This document shows positions 6,437 through 13,116 of a stretch of DNA of 14,364 bases, piece after piece. A program made the translations under genes and the position numbers. Position 1 is the stretch's first letter; each line of letters begins with the position of its first letter. This DNA comes from Chthoniobacterales bacterium. Lineage in GTDB: Bacteria; Verrucomicrobiota; Verrucomicrobiia; Chthoniobacterales; JACTMZ01. The DNA is taken from assembly GCA_017853515.1 (NCBI GenBank), contig JAFMJK010000032.1, forward strand, positions 1-14,364, read 5' to 3'. Under the pieces are notes generated by a model that was given only the letters and a program-made list of their open reading frames with translations, was not told the origin of the DNA and made no database searches.

Positions 6437-7521
6437 GATTGTGCTCCCGAGGGAAGGGCCCCGTGTTCCGTCAGCACTTGCGTGCTCATCTCGCGGGCGT
6501 AGCGGTCGGCGGCGTCCCGCGCGGATGTTTTGAGGGCTGTGATGCCCGGTTCGCCGAGGGAAAAGAGCGCCTGTGCCGCGGAGAAACGCACCCACCAGGC
6601 GGAATCGGCGAGAGCGGCAACGAGGCGGTCGATTTCGGCCGTGCCATGCAGCTTGCCGATGGCTTGCACGGCGGCATTGCGGACCTCCCAAGAAGGATCC
6701 GCGGCCAGTTTGGCCGCCGCGGTGAGAGTGGAACGGTCGCCGATCGCTCCGAGCGATCGCGCCGCATTCAAGCGCACGCGGAATTCGGGGTGGTCGAGGA
6801 GGGCGGACAGCGGGGCGGCAGCTTCCTTCGCCTGGAGCATGCCGAGCACGCGCGAGGCGACATTCAGCACGCTCTCGGAATACTTGCCGCCGGGATTGCG
6901 CACCACGTCGAGGAGCGGAGCGACGGCATCACTGCCCATCTCGTGGAGGATTTCCGCGGTGCGGCGTTCGTTCAGTTCGCCCGGAACATCGAAGGCGAGC
7001 AGGATGGGGTCGACGGCATCCGCGGTGCGCAGGGCCACAAGGGAGCGCGCGGCGGCGAATCGGACGACGAGGACTTCGTCCTTCAGCGCCGCGATGAGTT
7101 CCGTGACGGTGCCGTGATCGCCCAAATAGCCGAGTCGCTCCGCGGCGGCCAAACGCTTTTCCCATTGGCGGTGTTTCAACTGCTCGCGCAGGTCGGTCTT
7201 TACCGGCAAGAGGGCGAAAAGCGGCTGCAATTTCGGGCGATCGGAGGGCTCGAGATGCTCGGAGACCTGCATGAGCAGGGCGAGAGCCTCGTCGGGGTCG
7301 CGCCCTAGCTCCGGTGCGACCTCATCGGCAGCGCGGCGGCCGGTGACGAAACCGGCAACGAGGGGCTCGACGCGGTGGCGGTAGCGCGAGCTGTGCGTCG
7401 CGCGCCATTCGCTGCGGAGGCGTATCACGATGATGAAGGCCAGCAGGAGTAGGCTCAGCAGGGTGAGCAGCACCGAGAGGTTGGTCGCGATGCGCAGAAT
7501 TTCCGGTCCTAGAATGTCCAT
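6433..7521 (-). CDS. Membrane-anchored HEAT-repeat protein
   Basis: The 362-residue product has one N-terminal transmembrane helix (about 13-34, flanked by Arg). A helical linker follows, then a solenoid of HEAT/PBS-lyase-like repeats covering about 118-335. Repeats show the pattern of RLAAAERLGYLGD, VRFAAARSLVAL, VRLNAARSLGAIGD, VRNAAVQAIGKL and VRFSAAQALFSLG spaced by roughly 30-35 residues. Such solenoids bind other proteins; no enzyme motif is present. The topology rule (basic residues after the helix) favours a cytoplasmic solenoid, but a periplasmic one is not excluded. Lying between the barrel and the synthase genes, it may scaffold the secretion complex or regulate the synthase. The first 13 bases overlap the end of the barrel gene, and the next gene overlaps by four. 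A longer N-terminal reading is rejected because it is antisense-like, Arg/His-rich sequence. Confidence 0.85.
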   Translation of the reverse strand: MDILGPEILRIATNLSVLLTLLSLLLLAFIIVIRLRSEWRATHSSRYRHRVEPLVAGFVTGRRAADEVAPELGRDPDEALALLMQVSEHLEPSDRPKLQPLFALLPVKTDLREQLKHRQWEKRLAAAERLGYLGDHGTVTELIAALKDEVLVVRFAAARSLVALRTADAVDPILLAFDVPGELNERRTAEILHEMGSDAVAPLLDVVRNPGGKYSESVLNVASRVLGMLQAKEAAAPLSALLDHPEFRVRLNAARSLGAIGDRSTLTAAAKLAADPSWEVRNAAVQAIGKLHGTAEIDRLVAALADSAWWVRFSAAQALFSLGEPGITALKTSARDAADRYAREMSTQVLTEHGALPSGAQS

Positions 7522-8393
7522 ATGAGTCCGAGTGTCGGGGTGAGTTGCTGGTAAAGCTCGTCGTTGCTGTCCTGCTTGAGGCGGTAGACGTATTGCACGC
7601 CCCCGAACACGCTGAGGTCCTTGGTGATCGGCTGCCGGTAAAACAGCGAATAGGTGTAGGCGGGGGAGAGGCCGGTTTCGTTCGTGCCGAAGTCGAGGTC
7701 GGGGTCGGTGCCGTAAGCGAAACCGACGGTCAGGCGCCCGCCGCCGGGCAAATTGCCCCAATTGAGCGTGCCGGAATAGTAGTTGTAGCCGAAGTCGTTG
7801 AAGGCCCAGCCGCGCGCGTAGCGGAGGGTGAGAAAAATGTCGTCGTTATACCAAAGCGTGATGCCCGGTTTGAGTTGCTCGATGGAGCCCGGACCGACGG
7901 GGCCCTGCGTGGCGAAGTTGAACTGCTGATAGTCGAAGAGGAGCGTGACTCGCTTGTGCACCTGCCACTCGACTCCGCCGGCGTAGATTTGGTCGGGCGA
8001 GAAATCGGGGTCCGGGGTGAACGACAGTTTCGAGTGAACCTCGAGGAATTTCCACGGATACCAGGAGGCGAACGCGCTATACATGATGTCGTTGCCGGCC
8101 GGCGGACGCTGCATCAGGTCGATCTCCGCGCCGACGAGAAAGTTTCGCGTCACGCGATACATCAATTGGATGTCCTCTTCCTGCCAGCTCTCGCGGCCTT
8201 TGTTGAAGAAACTCCAGCTGAACGAAGGCACCAGAATCCAGCGCTTGAAGGGCTCCTCTTGCGTGATCTCGACCGGCGCTGCCAGCCTGCGCTGCAGGGC
8301 GGCGCGTTCCTGCACTGTGGTGGCGACGGCTTGCCCCGCAGCATGGGGAGCGAGGAGGGCGAGGGCGAGAAAGATAGCGGCGATGGTTTTCAT
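7509..8393 (-). CDS. YaiO-like outer-membrane beta-barrel protein
   Basis: The product is 294 residues with a signal peptide (MKTIAAIFLALALLAPHAAG). A short helical segment (about 25-45) follows, and then amphipathic beta strands run to the end with frequent Tyr/Trp/Phe girdle residues. The last residues are LIWTF, the C-terminal Phe recognised by the BAM assembly machinery. The overall pattern resembles the YaiO family of outer-membrane barrels, which in E. coli is encoded next to a glycosyltransferase gene (yaiP). Here it could be the outer-membrane export channel for the polymer, as AlgE or PgaA are in other systems; this role is inferred from position. Start and stop overlap neighbours (ATGA with the epimerase, 13 bp with the HEAT gene). 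Confidence 0.8.
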   Translation of the reverse strand: MKTIAAIFLALALLAPHAAGQAVATTVQERAALQRRLAAPVEITQEEPFKRWILVPSFSWSFFNKGRESWQEEDIQLMYRVTRNFLVGAEIDLMQRPPAGNDIMYSAFASWYPWKFLEVHSKLSFTPDPDFSPDQIYAGGVEWQVHKRVTLLFDYQQFNFATQGPVGPGSIEQLKPGITLWYNDDIFLTLRYARGWAFNDFGYNYYSGTLNWGNLPGGGRLTVGFAYGTDPDLDFGTNETGLSPAYTYSLFYRQPITKDLSVFGGVQYVYRLKQDSNDELYQQLTPTLGLIWTF

Positions 8394-9376
8394 GCGTGGG
8401 CGTGGAGTGGTGCGGGGCGGTGGGACGAGACGAGATCGTCGATGGTGTTCTCGAGCGTGAAGCGCGGACGAAAGCCGGTCAGTTCCTGCAACCGTCTGAC
8501 GACCGGGCGCCGGCGCATGATGTGCTCGAAGTGGGCGCCGTAGGCCTCATCGAAAGGAACGAACGTGATCTCCGAATTGCTCCCGGTGCGTTCGATGACC
8601 AGCTTGGCCAGGTCGAGGATGGAGATTTCCCGGGTGGTGCCGACATTGACCGGCACTCCGTAGGCCGCGCGGCAACCCGCGAGCAGGTCGAGCGCCGCGA
8701 CCGTGTCGCGCACATCGCAGAACGAGCGCGTTTGCCTGCCGTCTCCATAGACGGTGAGCGGCTTGCCTTTGACTGCTTCGTCCACGAACCGCGGGACGAC
8801 AAAGCCGTAGGTGCCGGTTTGGCGCGGCCCCGCCGCATTGAAGAGACGCGCCACGGCCACCGGCAGGCCGAAGGATTCGCGGTAGGCGTGCGCTTGGATT
8901 TCGTTGACCAGTTTGCTCAGTCCGTAGCCGGTGAGGCCGCCGTCGTGCGGTGTGAAAACCACGTCGTCTTCTTCGCCCAGTTCCTTCGCCTCGGAGCGTC
9001 CGTAGACCGAAGAACTCGAGGCGATGACCACTTGCGGCAAATGTCCGGACGTGGCTACGGCCTCCAGCAGCGCCTCGGTTGCGCCGACATTCACCTTGGT
9101 GATGCGCACCGGATCCTTGAGCACGCGGAACATGCCGACCACCGCGGCGAGATGATAAATGCGGTCGGCCACCTTTGCCGCACCGGCCAAGCCAGGCCAT
9201 GCGAGAAGATCCGCGTGGACGAAGCGGAAACGGGGGTGGCTCTTGAAAGCTTCCACATTGGCGGGATTTCCGGTGCTCAAATCATCAACCGCCACAACCT
9301 CGTCACCGCGCTCCAGATGAAAGGTCGCAACGTGGGATCCGATGAAACCCGCGCCGCCGGTGATGAGGATGTTCAT
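8390..9376 (-). CDS. NAD-dependent nucleotide-sugar epimerase/dehydratase (extended SDR)
   Basis: The 328-residue product is a full-length extended short-chain dehydrogenase. It shows the NAD-binding motif TGGAGFIGSH (6-15), Asp31-32 at the end of the second strand for adenosine ribose, HLAA (75-78), SSSVYG (121-126) and the catalytic pair YGLSK (Tyr151, Lys155). GPRQTGTYGFVVPRF and GDGRQTRSFCDVRD are the substrate-domain motifs of the GalE/UDP-glucuronate-decarboxylase group. It could convert UDP-GlcNAc(A) to the galacto form, or decarboxylate a uronic acid; the sequence alone does not settle which. It is the first gene of the six-gene operon, preceded by a 218-bp gap in which I find no convincing promoter match. 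Its stop overlaps the barrel start by four bases. Confidence 0.88.
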   Translation of the reverse strand: MNILITGGAGFIGSHVATFHLERGDEVVAVDDLSTGNPANVEAFKSHPRFRFVHADLLAWPGLAGAAKVADRIYHLAAVVGMFRVLKDPVRITKVNVGATEALLEAVATSGHLPQVVIASSSSVYGRSEAKELGEEDDVVFTPHDGGLTGYGLSKLVNEIQAHAYRESFGLPVAVARLFNAAGPRQTGTYGFVVPRFVDEAVKGKPLTVYGDGRQTRSFCDVRDTVAALDLLAGCRAAYGVPVNVGTTREISILDLAKLVIERTGSNSEITFVPFDEAYGAHFEHIMRRRPVVRRLQELTGFRPRFTLENTIDDLVSSHRPAPLHAHA

Positions 9377-9594
9377 AAAATTGGTTCCGCTGCGGTCTGA
9401 TTTTTGCGAGTCGCGTCGCGTGGCGGCAAGATAAATCGAAGTGTTTCTTTCCGCCGTGTGTGGCTTCCCGCTCCGATATCCATCAAAGCCTACTAAAGCG
9501 CGATCTGGAGAGAGCTACGATGGGGTGATCGACCCATCCACTCTTTGCGGCGACTTCGCGACAATCCGTCGAATGTTGAGTGCTGGGGGCACGC

Positions 9595-10449
9595 TCAGGC
9601 GGCCGCAGCGGCAATCCCGCTCGGTCGTTCCAGTGCCTCCATCTCGAACCGCAGCTTGCGCAGGGCGGCAGACTGGATGAGGCGGATGTTCTCCCGCGTG
9701 CAGCCGAATTCATGGCTCACCTGTTCGAGTGTGCGCTCGACGCCGTCGTGCAAACCGAAGCGCAGGCCGATGACGCGCCGCTCGCGCTCGGACAATATGA
9801 CGAGCAGACGGAGAACGTGTTGACGCAGATTTTTGTCGCGAAGTTCGTCGTAGGGCGAGCGAACGCGTGTGTCCTCAACCGTTTCGCCCAGACCTTTGTC
9901 CTGCTCTTCGCTTCCGCGGGGAGGAGCGTCGAGCGAGACTGCAGTGACCGTGGCGCGGCCAAGTTTCGAGAGTTTTTCCGCGCTGAGACCGACTTCCTCG
10001 GCGATTTCCTCCTGCGTGGCTTCGCGACCAAGTTCGGACGAGAGTCTTGAGGACACGCGCGCCACGCGGGCTGCTTTGTCGGAAAGGTGCTCGGGAATGC
10101 GGACGACCCCGGTCTGGTTGGAGAGGGCGCGGTGCATGGCCTGCTTGATCCACCACGCGGCGTAAGTGCTGAATTTGGCACCGTGGCCTGGTTCGAATCT
10201 CTCGACTGCTTTCATCAGACCCACGTTTCCCTCCGAGACAAGGTCCTCGAGCGGCAAGCCGCGGCCGGCGAACTGCGTGGCGATCTTCACCACGAGCCGG
10301 AGGTTGGCGCAGATCATCCTGTCCCTCGATTTGCGGCAGCCCTTTTTGATCCGCGCGGCGAGTTCCACTTCCTGCCCGGGAGTGAGCAGTGGGGATGCGG
10401 TGAGGCGGCGCAGGTAATAGCCCGAGATGTCGTGTTCGGCGGTTTTCAT
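9595..10449 (-). CDS. RpoD/RpoS-family sigma factor (alternative sigma-70)
   Basis: The 284-residue product is the size of a non-essential group 2/3 sigma factor. It lacks region 1.1. Region 1.2 (ISGYYLRRL to IKKG) is at 8-37. Region 2 (about 44-115) includes ANLRLVVKIA, GLPLEDLVSEGNVGLMKAVERF and KFSTYAAWWIKQAM. Region 3 lies at about 123-200. Region 4 (about 206-270) includes SERERRVIGLRFGL and the HTH TLEQVSHEFGCTRENIR. Compared with E. coli sigma-70, region 2.4 keeps the Gln equivalent to Q437 (Gln103) but has His106 where Thr440 sits. Region 4.2 keeps R584, E585 and R588 equivalents (Arg252, Glu253, Arg256) but has Leu257 instead of Gln589. It binds core RNA polymerase and directs a regulon that is unknown. 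The start overlaps the upstream small membrane gene by ATGA. A low-complexity Ala tail ends the protein. Confidence 0.93.
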   Translation of the reverse strand: MKTAEHDISGYYLRRLTASPLLTPGQEVELAARIKKGCRKSRDRMICANLRLVVKIATQFAGRGLPLEDLVSEGNVGLMKAVERFEPGHGAKFSTYAAWWIKQAMHRALSNQTGVVRIPEHLSDKAARVARVSSRLSSELGREATQEEIAEEVGLSAEKLSKLGRATVTAVSLDAPPRGSEEQDKGLGETVEDTRVRSPYDELRDKNLRQHVLRLLVILSERERRVIGLRFGLHDGVERTLEQVSHEFGCTRENIRLIQSAALRKLRFEMEALERPSGIAAAAA

Positions 10450-10739
10450 GGTTCGTTGAGGGCTCCGCAGAAATGGCCGCGGAGAATGCGGTAGAAGAAG
10501 AGCACGACCGGCAGGGCAGCCAACCCGAGTCCTACCCCCGTAGCCTCGTGAGCGGCCCCGCCGGTCGAAAAATTCATTGCTCCCGCGACGAGAAGAACCG
10601 CCGTGCCCAACGCGCCGCACACCCAAGCAGCGGGCATGACGATGTGCCGGAAGGTGTCGCGCTCCGCGCGGCGCGCCACGCGCAGCGCGCGATCGGCGAA
10701 ACCGCCGCGCCGTTTTTTGGGAGAGTCCGCGCCCTTCAT
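10446..10739 (-). CDS. Small basic two-helix membrane protein coupled to the sigma factor
   Basis: The 97-residue protein is not recognised as a named family. Residues 1-32 are strongly basic (KKRRGG, RALRVARRAER), then come hydrophobic helices at about 34-57 and 66-85 joined by a short NFSTGGAAHEATG loop. The positive N-terminus predicts both ends in the cytoplasm with a tiny external hairpin. Its stop overlaps the sigma start (ATGA), so the two are co-translated. Membrane proteins encoded with sigma factors often control them (anti-sigma or sensor roles), but there is no zinc-binding anti-sigma motif here, so that role is speculative. The ATG at 10739 faces the divergent two-component operon. 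Confidence 0.72.
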   Translation of the reverse strand: MKGADSPKKRRGGFADRALRVARRAERDTFRHIVMPAAWVCGALGTAVLLVAGAMNFSTGGAAHEATGVGLGLAALPVVLFFYRILRGHFCGALNEP

Positions 10740-10763
10740 CGGCGCATTTGAATCCGCTCCGCG

Positions 10764-10853
10764 TTAGAACGAGCGCCGAGGTGCGTTAAAAATATTTTAG
10801 TCTTTTCGGTCCTAGGCTTAGAAAGTTCTAATTTGACGATCTTTCTTTTCTAA
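10764..10853. promoter_or_regulatory. Divergent promoter region with repeated TTAGAA/TTCTAA motifs
   Basis: In the 195-bp gap between the sigma operon and the two-component operon, TTAGAA occurs at 10764-10769 and 10818-10823, and its complement TTCTAA at 10826-10831 and 10848-10853. The middle pair forms the palindrome TTAGAAAGTTCTAA (10818-10831). A possible -10, TCTAAT (10827-10832), lies on the plus strand. A possible minus-strand -10, TAAAAT, lies at 10799-10794, placing the palindrome near its -35. This would suit a dimeric response regulator acting in both directions. No direct evidence identifies the binding protein. Confidence 0.42.
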
Positions 10854-10904
10854 CCGCCCCGCGGGCATTTTGCTTTCCGGAACGATGACCACCTCCCGAA
10901 CCGT

Positions 10905-10921
10905 TCCCGGCCGTGCCGGGA
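10905..10921 (+). promoter_or_regulatory. Stem-loop in the leader just before the response-regulator start
   Basis: TCCCGGC (10905-10911) and GCCGGGA (10915-10921) form a perfect GC-rich 7-bp stem with a 3-nt loop, ending 13 bases before the ATG at 10935. No T-run follows, so it is not a terminator. It occupies the place where a ribosome site would be and could limit translation; this is an inference from position. Confidence 0.35.
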
Positions 10922-10934
10922 CCCGCCCCTGACC

Positions 10935-11612
10935 ATGCGCGTCCTTGTGGCCGAGGATGATGCCAAGCTGCGTTCGCACCTGGTCAAAGCGCTTCGCGCC
11001 GCCGGCTACGCGGTGGACGAGACGGGGGACGGCGAGGAAGCCTTGTGGCTGCTCGGCGAGCACCCCTACGACGCGGCGGTCCTCGACATCTCCATGCCCG
11101 GACGCGACGGCGTCAGCGTGACCCGCGCGGCGAGGACCAAAGGATGCACCACGCCGGTCTTGATTGCCACGGCGCGCGGCGAACTGAAAGACAAGGTGGG
11201 CGGGTTGGACGCCGGAGCGGACGATTATCTGGTCAAGCCTTTCTCCACGGAGGAAATGCTGGCCCGGCTTCGCGCCATCATGCGCCGGAAACGTCCGGAC
11301 ATGAGCATGGTCCTGCGCGTCGAAGATCTGGAGATCGATCTGCGGTCGCGCACGGCGCGCCGCGGCGGCGAGGACATCACGCTGACCAACCGCGAGTTTG
11401 CCTTGCTCGAGGCGCTGGCCGAAGCTTCCCCGCGAAGCGTCTCGAAGACCACGCTCGTCGAACGCGTGTGGGATCAGCACTTCGATTCGGGAACCAACGT
11501 CTTGAACGTCTACATCAACTACCTCCGCCGCAAAATCGACCTGCCCGGCACGGAACCGCTCATCCACACCGTGCGCGGGGTCGGCTTTTTCGTCGGCCGG
11601 GCCGCGAAATGA
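10935..11612 (+). CDS. OmpR/PhoB-family response regulator
   Basis: The 225-residue product has a receiver domain at 1-115: acidic pocket Glu7-Asp8-Asp9, phosphoacceptor Asp51 in VLDISMPG, switch Thr79 and Lys101 in the LVKPF motif. A winged-helix DNA-binding domain follows at about 125-222. Its recognition region includes LTNREFALLEAL, the SGTNVLNVYINYLRRKID segment and the wing HTVRGVGFFV. It activates or represses transcription after phosphorylation by its partner kinase, whose start overlaps its stop (ATGA). The general style (QseB/PmrA/CusR-like) fits metal or envelope stress sensing, but the signal is unknown. No ribosome-binding site is clear upstream; a leader hairpin is present instead. 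Confidence 0.95.
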   Translation: MRVLVAEDDAKLRSHLVKALRAAGYAVDETGDGEEALWLLGEHPYDAAVLDISMPGRDGVSVTRAARTKGCTTPVLIATARGELKDKVGGLDAGADDYLVKPFSTEEMLARLRAIMRRKRPDMSMVLRVEDLEIDLRSRTARRGGEDITLTNREFALLEALAEASPRSVSKTTLVERVWDQHFDSGTNVLNVYINYLRRKIDLPGTEPLIHTVRGVGFFVGRAAK

Positions 11613-13108
11613 CGCTGCGTCTGAGGTTGGCCGCGCTCTTCGCCGCGGTGCTCTTGGTGGTTTCCGGTCTTTTTGTCATCGCCCTGCGCGGACAGATTTC
11701 CCGCGAGCTGAGCGAAGCGCGCAAGTCCGACCCCGCGCCGCTCCGGGAAGAGGCGATGCAGGAGGCGATGAACAGGCTCACGACCGTGTGGTTTGTCGCG
11801 GGTGTCCCGATCATGGGACTGTGCTTTCTTCTCGGGTTCCTCGTCGCCTCGCGTTCCGTGCGGCATTTGCGCGAGATCAACGACCAGCTTTCCGGCCTCG
11901 AGCCTTCCGATCTGGGCAACCGCATCGCCGCGCCGGACAATGACCCCGAGGTGGCGGAGCTCGTGCTGCAGATCAATTCGTTGCTCGCCCGTGTGGGGCG
12001 CTCTTATGACGAGCTCTCCGAGTTTTCCAGCCGCGTGGCGCACGAGCTGCGGACACCGCTCACCATTCTGCGCATGCGTCTGGAGGAAAGCGCCGCCGGT
12101 CTGCCCCCCGAGGTGTCCGAGGACTTGCAGGAGGAAGTTGGCAGGCTCTCGCGTTTGGTCGAGAGGTCCCTGGCTGTGGCGCGCGCGCAGGGTGGACGTC
12201 TCAAGACAAACATTGCGGCAATCGATCTCTCCGCCCTGCTCGGCGAACTGCGCGAGGACTACGATGCGCTGGCCGAGGAAAAAGGCATCGGGCTCGTTTG
12301 GAAAGTTGCGCCCGGGCTCAAGGTGTCGGCCGACAAGGATCTTCTCCGGCAGATTCTGCACAACCTTCTCGACAACGCGATGCGCTACGGCGCGGGCAGC
12401 GCGACCGTGGTGGCGGAGCCGCGCGAAGGAGGGCAGCTGGTCGATATCACCGTGCGCAACAGGGTGGCCGGGGCGCCGAACTCGGCCCGCGGGGCGGGCA
12501 TCGGTTTGCGGCTGGTCAAGTCGCTGGTCGGTGCGATGAAGGGGATGGAATTTTCCGCCGCGGGCAATGCCGGTGAATACGCCGCGCTGCTGGTCTGCCC
12601 CGCGCACTCCGCGGCCCAGGCTGTTTCCCCCGTGCTGGGTGGCGTGGTGCGCGATACCGCGTGGGTCGCCGTGCGGGGCAGGGGAACATTCCAGAACAGC
12701 GTTGCCGTGTCCGAATTCGCCAAAGCCGCACTCAAGAATGGCTGCAAAAAATTCGCCGTCGATTTTTCCGCGTGCTCGGGCCTCGATTCCACTTTTCTCG
12801 GAACCATCGCCGAGATTGGTTCGAGCCTGCACCGCGCCGGTGGCGCGGTGGCCTTCGCCGGAGCGGGAGAGGAAATCCGGCGTTTGCTCGCGGAATATGG
12901 TGTGGACTCCCTGGCCTCCGCCGTTGTCGCGCCGGAAGGGATTTTATCCGCGGATTCCCTCGCGTTTCTTCCCCTCGACGCCGCGTTCGAAACCAAGCGC
13001 CGCGCCGTCATCGATGCCCACGAGGCCCTTGCCGCCCTCGGTCCGGGGAACGCCGCGCGCTTCCGCGATGCGCTCGATTTTCTCAAGCAAAGGGTGCCCG
13101 AGACCTGA
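11609..13108 (+). CDS. Sensor histidine kinase with C-terminal STAS domain
   Basis: The 499-residue product has transmembrane helices at about 7-26 and 60-80 around a short, roughly 33-residue periplasmic loop, then HAMP (about 81-130). The HisKA segment EFSSRVAHELRTPL carries phospho-His145. The ATPase-like domain at about 240-332 has a good N-box (LLRQILHNLLDNAMRYG) and G2 box (GAGIGLRLVKSL). The usual DxGxG G1 box is replaced by NRVAGAP and the ATP lid is short. A second domain at about 348-445 matches STAS anti-sigma-antagonist proteins, with FAVDFSACSGLDSTFLGTI (382-400; Ser394 at the regulatory phosphoserine position, after Asp393). An Arg/Ala-rich helix (463-496) ends the protein. The frame is continuous, so this is a genuine fusion unless the assembly hides a stop. 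It pairs with the overlapping response regulator. Confidence 0.9.
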   Translation: MTLRLRLAALFAAVLLVVSGLFVIALRGQISRELSEARKSDPAPLREEAMQEAMNRLTTVWFVAGVPIMGLCFLLGFLVASRSVRHLREINDQLSGLEPSDLGNRIAAPDNDPEVAELVLQINSLLARVGRSYDELSEFSSRVAHELRTPLTILRMRLEESAAGLPPEVSEDLQEEVGRLSRLVERSLAVARAQGGRLKTNIAAIDLSALLGELREDYDALAEEKGIGLVWKVAPGLKVSADKDLLRQILHNLLDNAMRYGAGSATVVAEPREGGQLVDITVRNRVAGAPNSARGAGIGLRLVKSLVGAMKGMEFSAAGNAGEYAALLVCPAHSAAQAVSPVLGGVVRDTAWVAVRGRGTFQNSVAVSEFAKAALKNGCKKFAVDFSACSGLDSTFLGTIAEIGSSLHRAGGAVAFAGAGEEIRRLLAEYGVDSLASAVVAPEGILSADSLAFLPLDAAFETKRRAVIDAHEALAALGPGNAARFRDALDFLKQRVPET

Positions 13109-13116
13109 GTGTCGGG

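Noticed and set aside
5000..6502. Long plus-strand open frame (500 codons)
   Set aside because: It mirrors the glycosyltransferase gene and its translation is charged low-complexity sequence with no recognisable domain.
9519..9538. GATGGG/CCCATC hairpin between the sigma gene and the epimerase
   Set aside because: The stem is only 6 bp with an 8-nt loop and no T-run on either strand, so it is too weak to call a terminator.
11519..12832. Minus-strand open frame (437 codons)
   Set aside because: It is antisense to the kinase-STAS gene, with His/Arg-rich composition typical of shadow frames.
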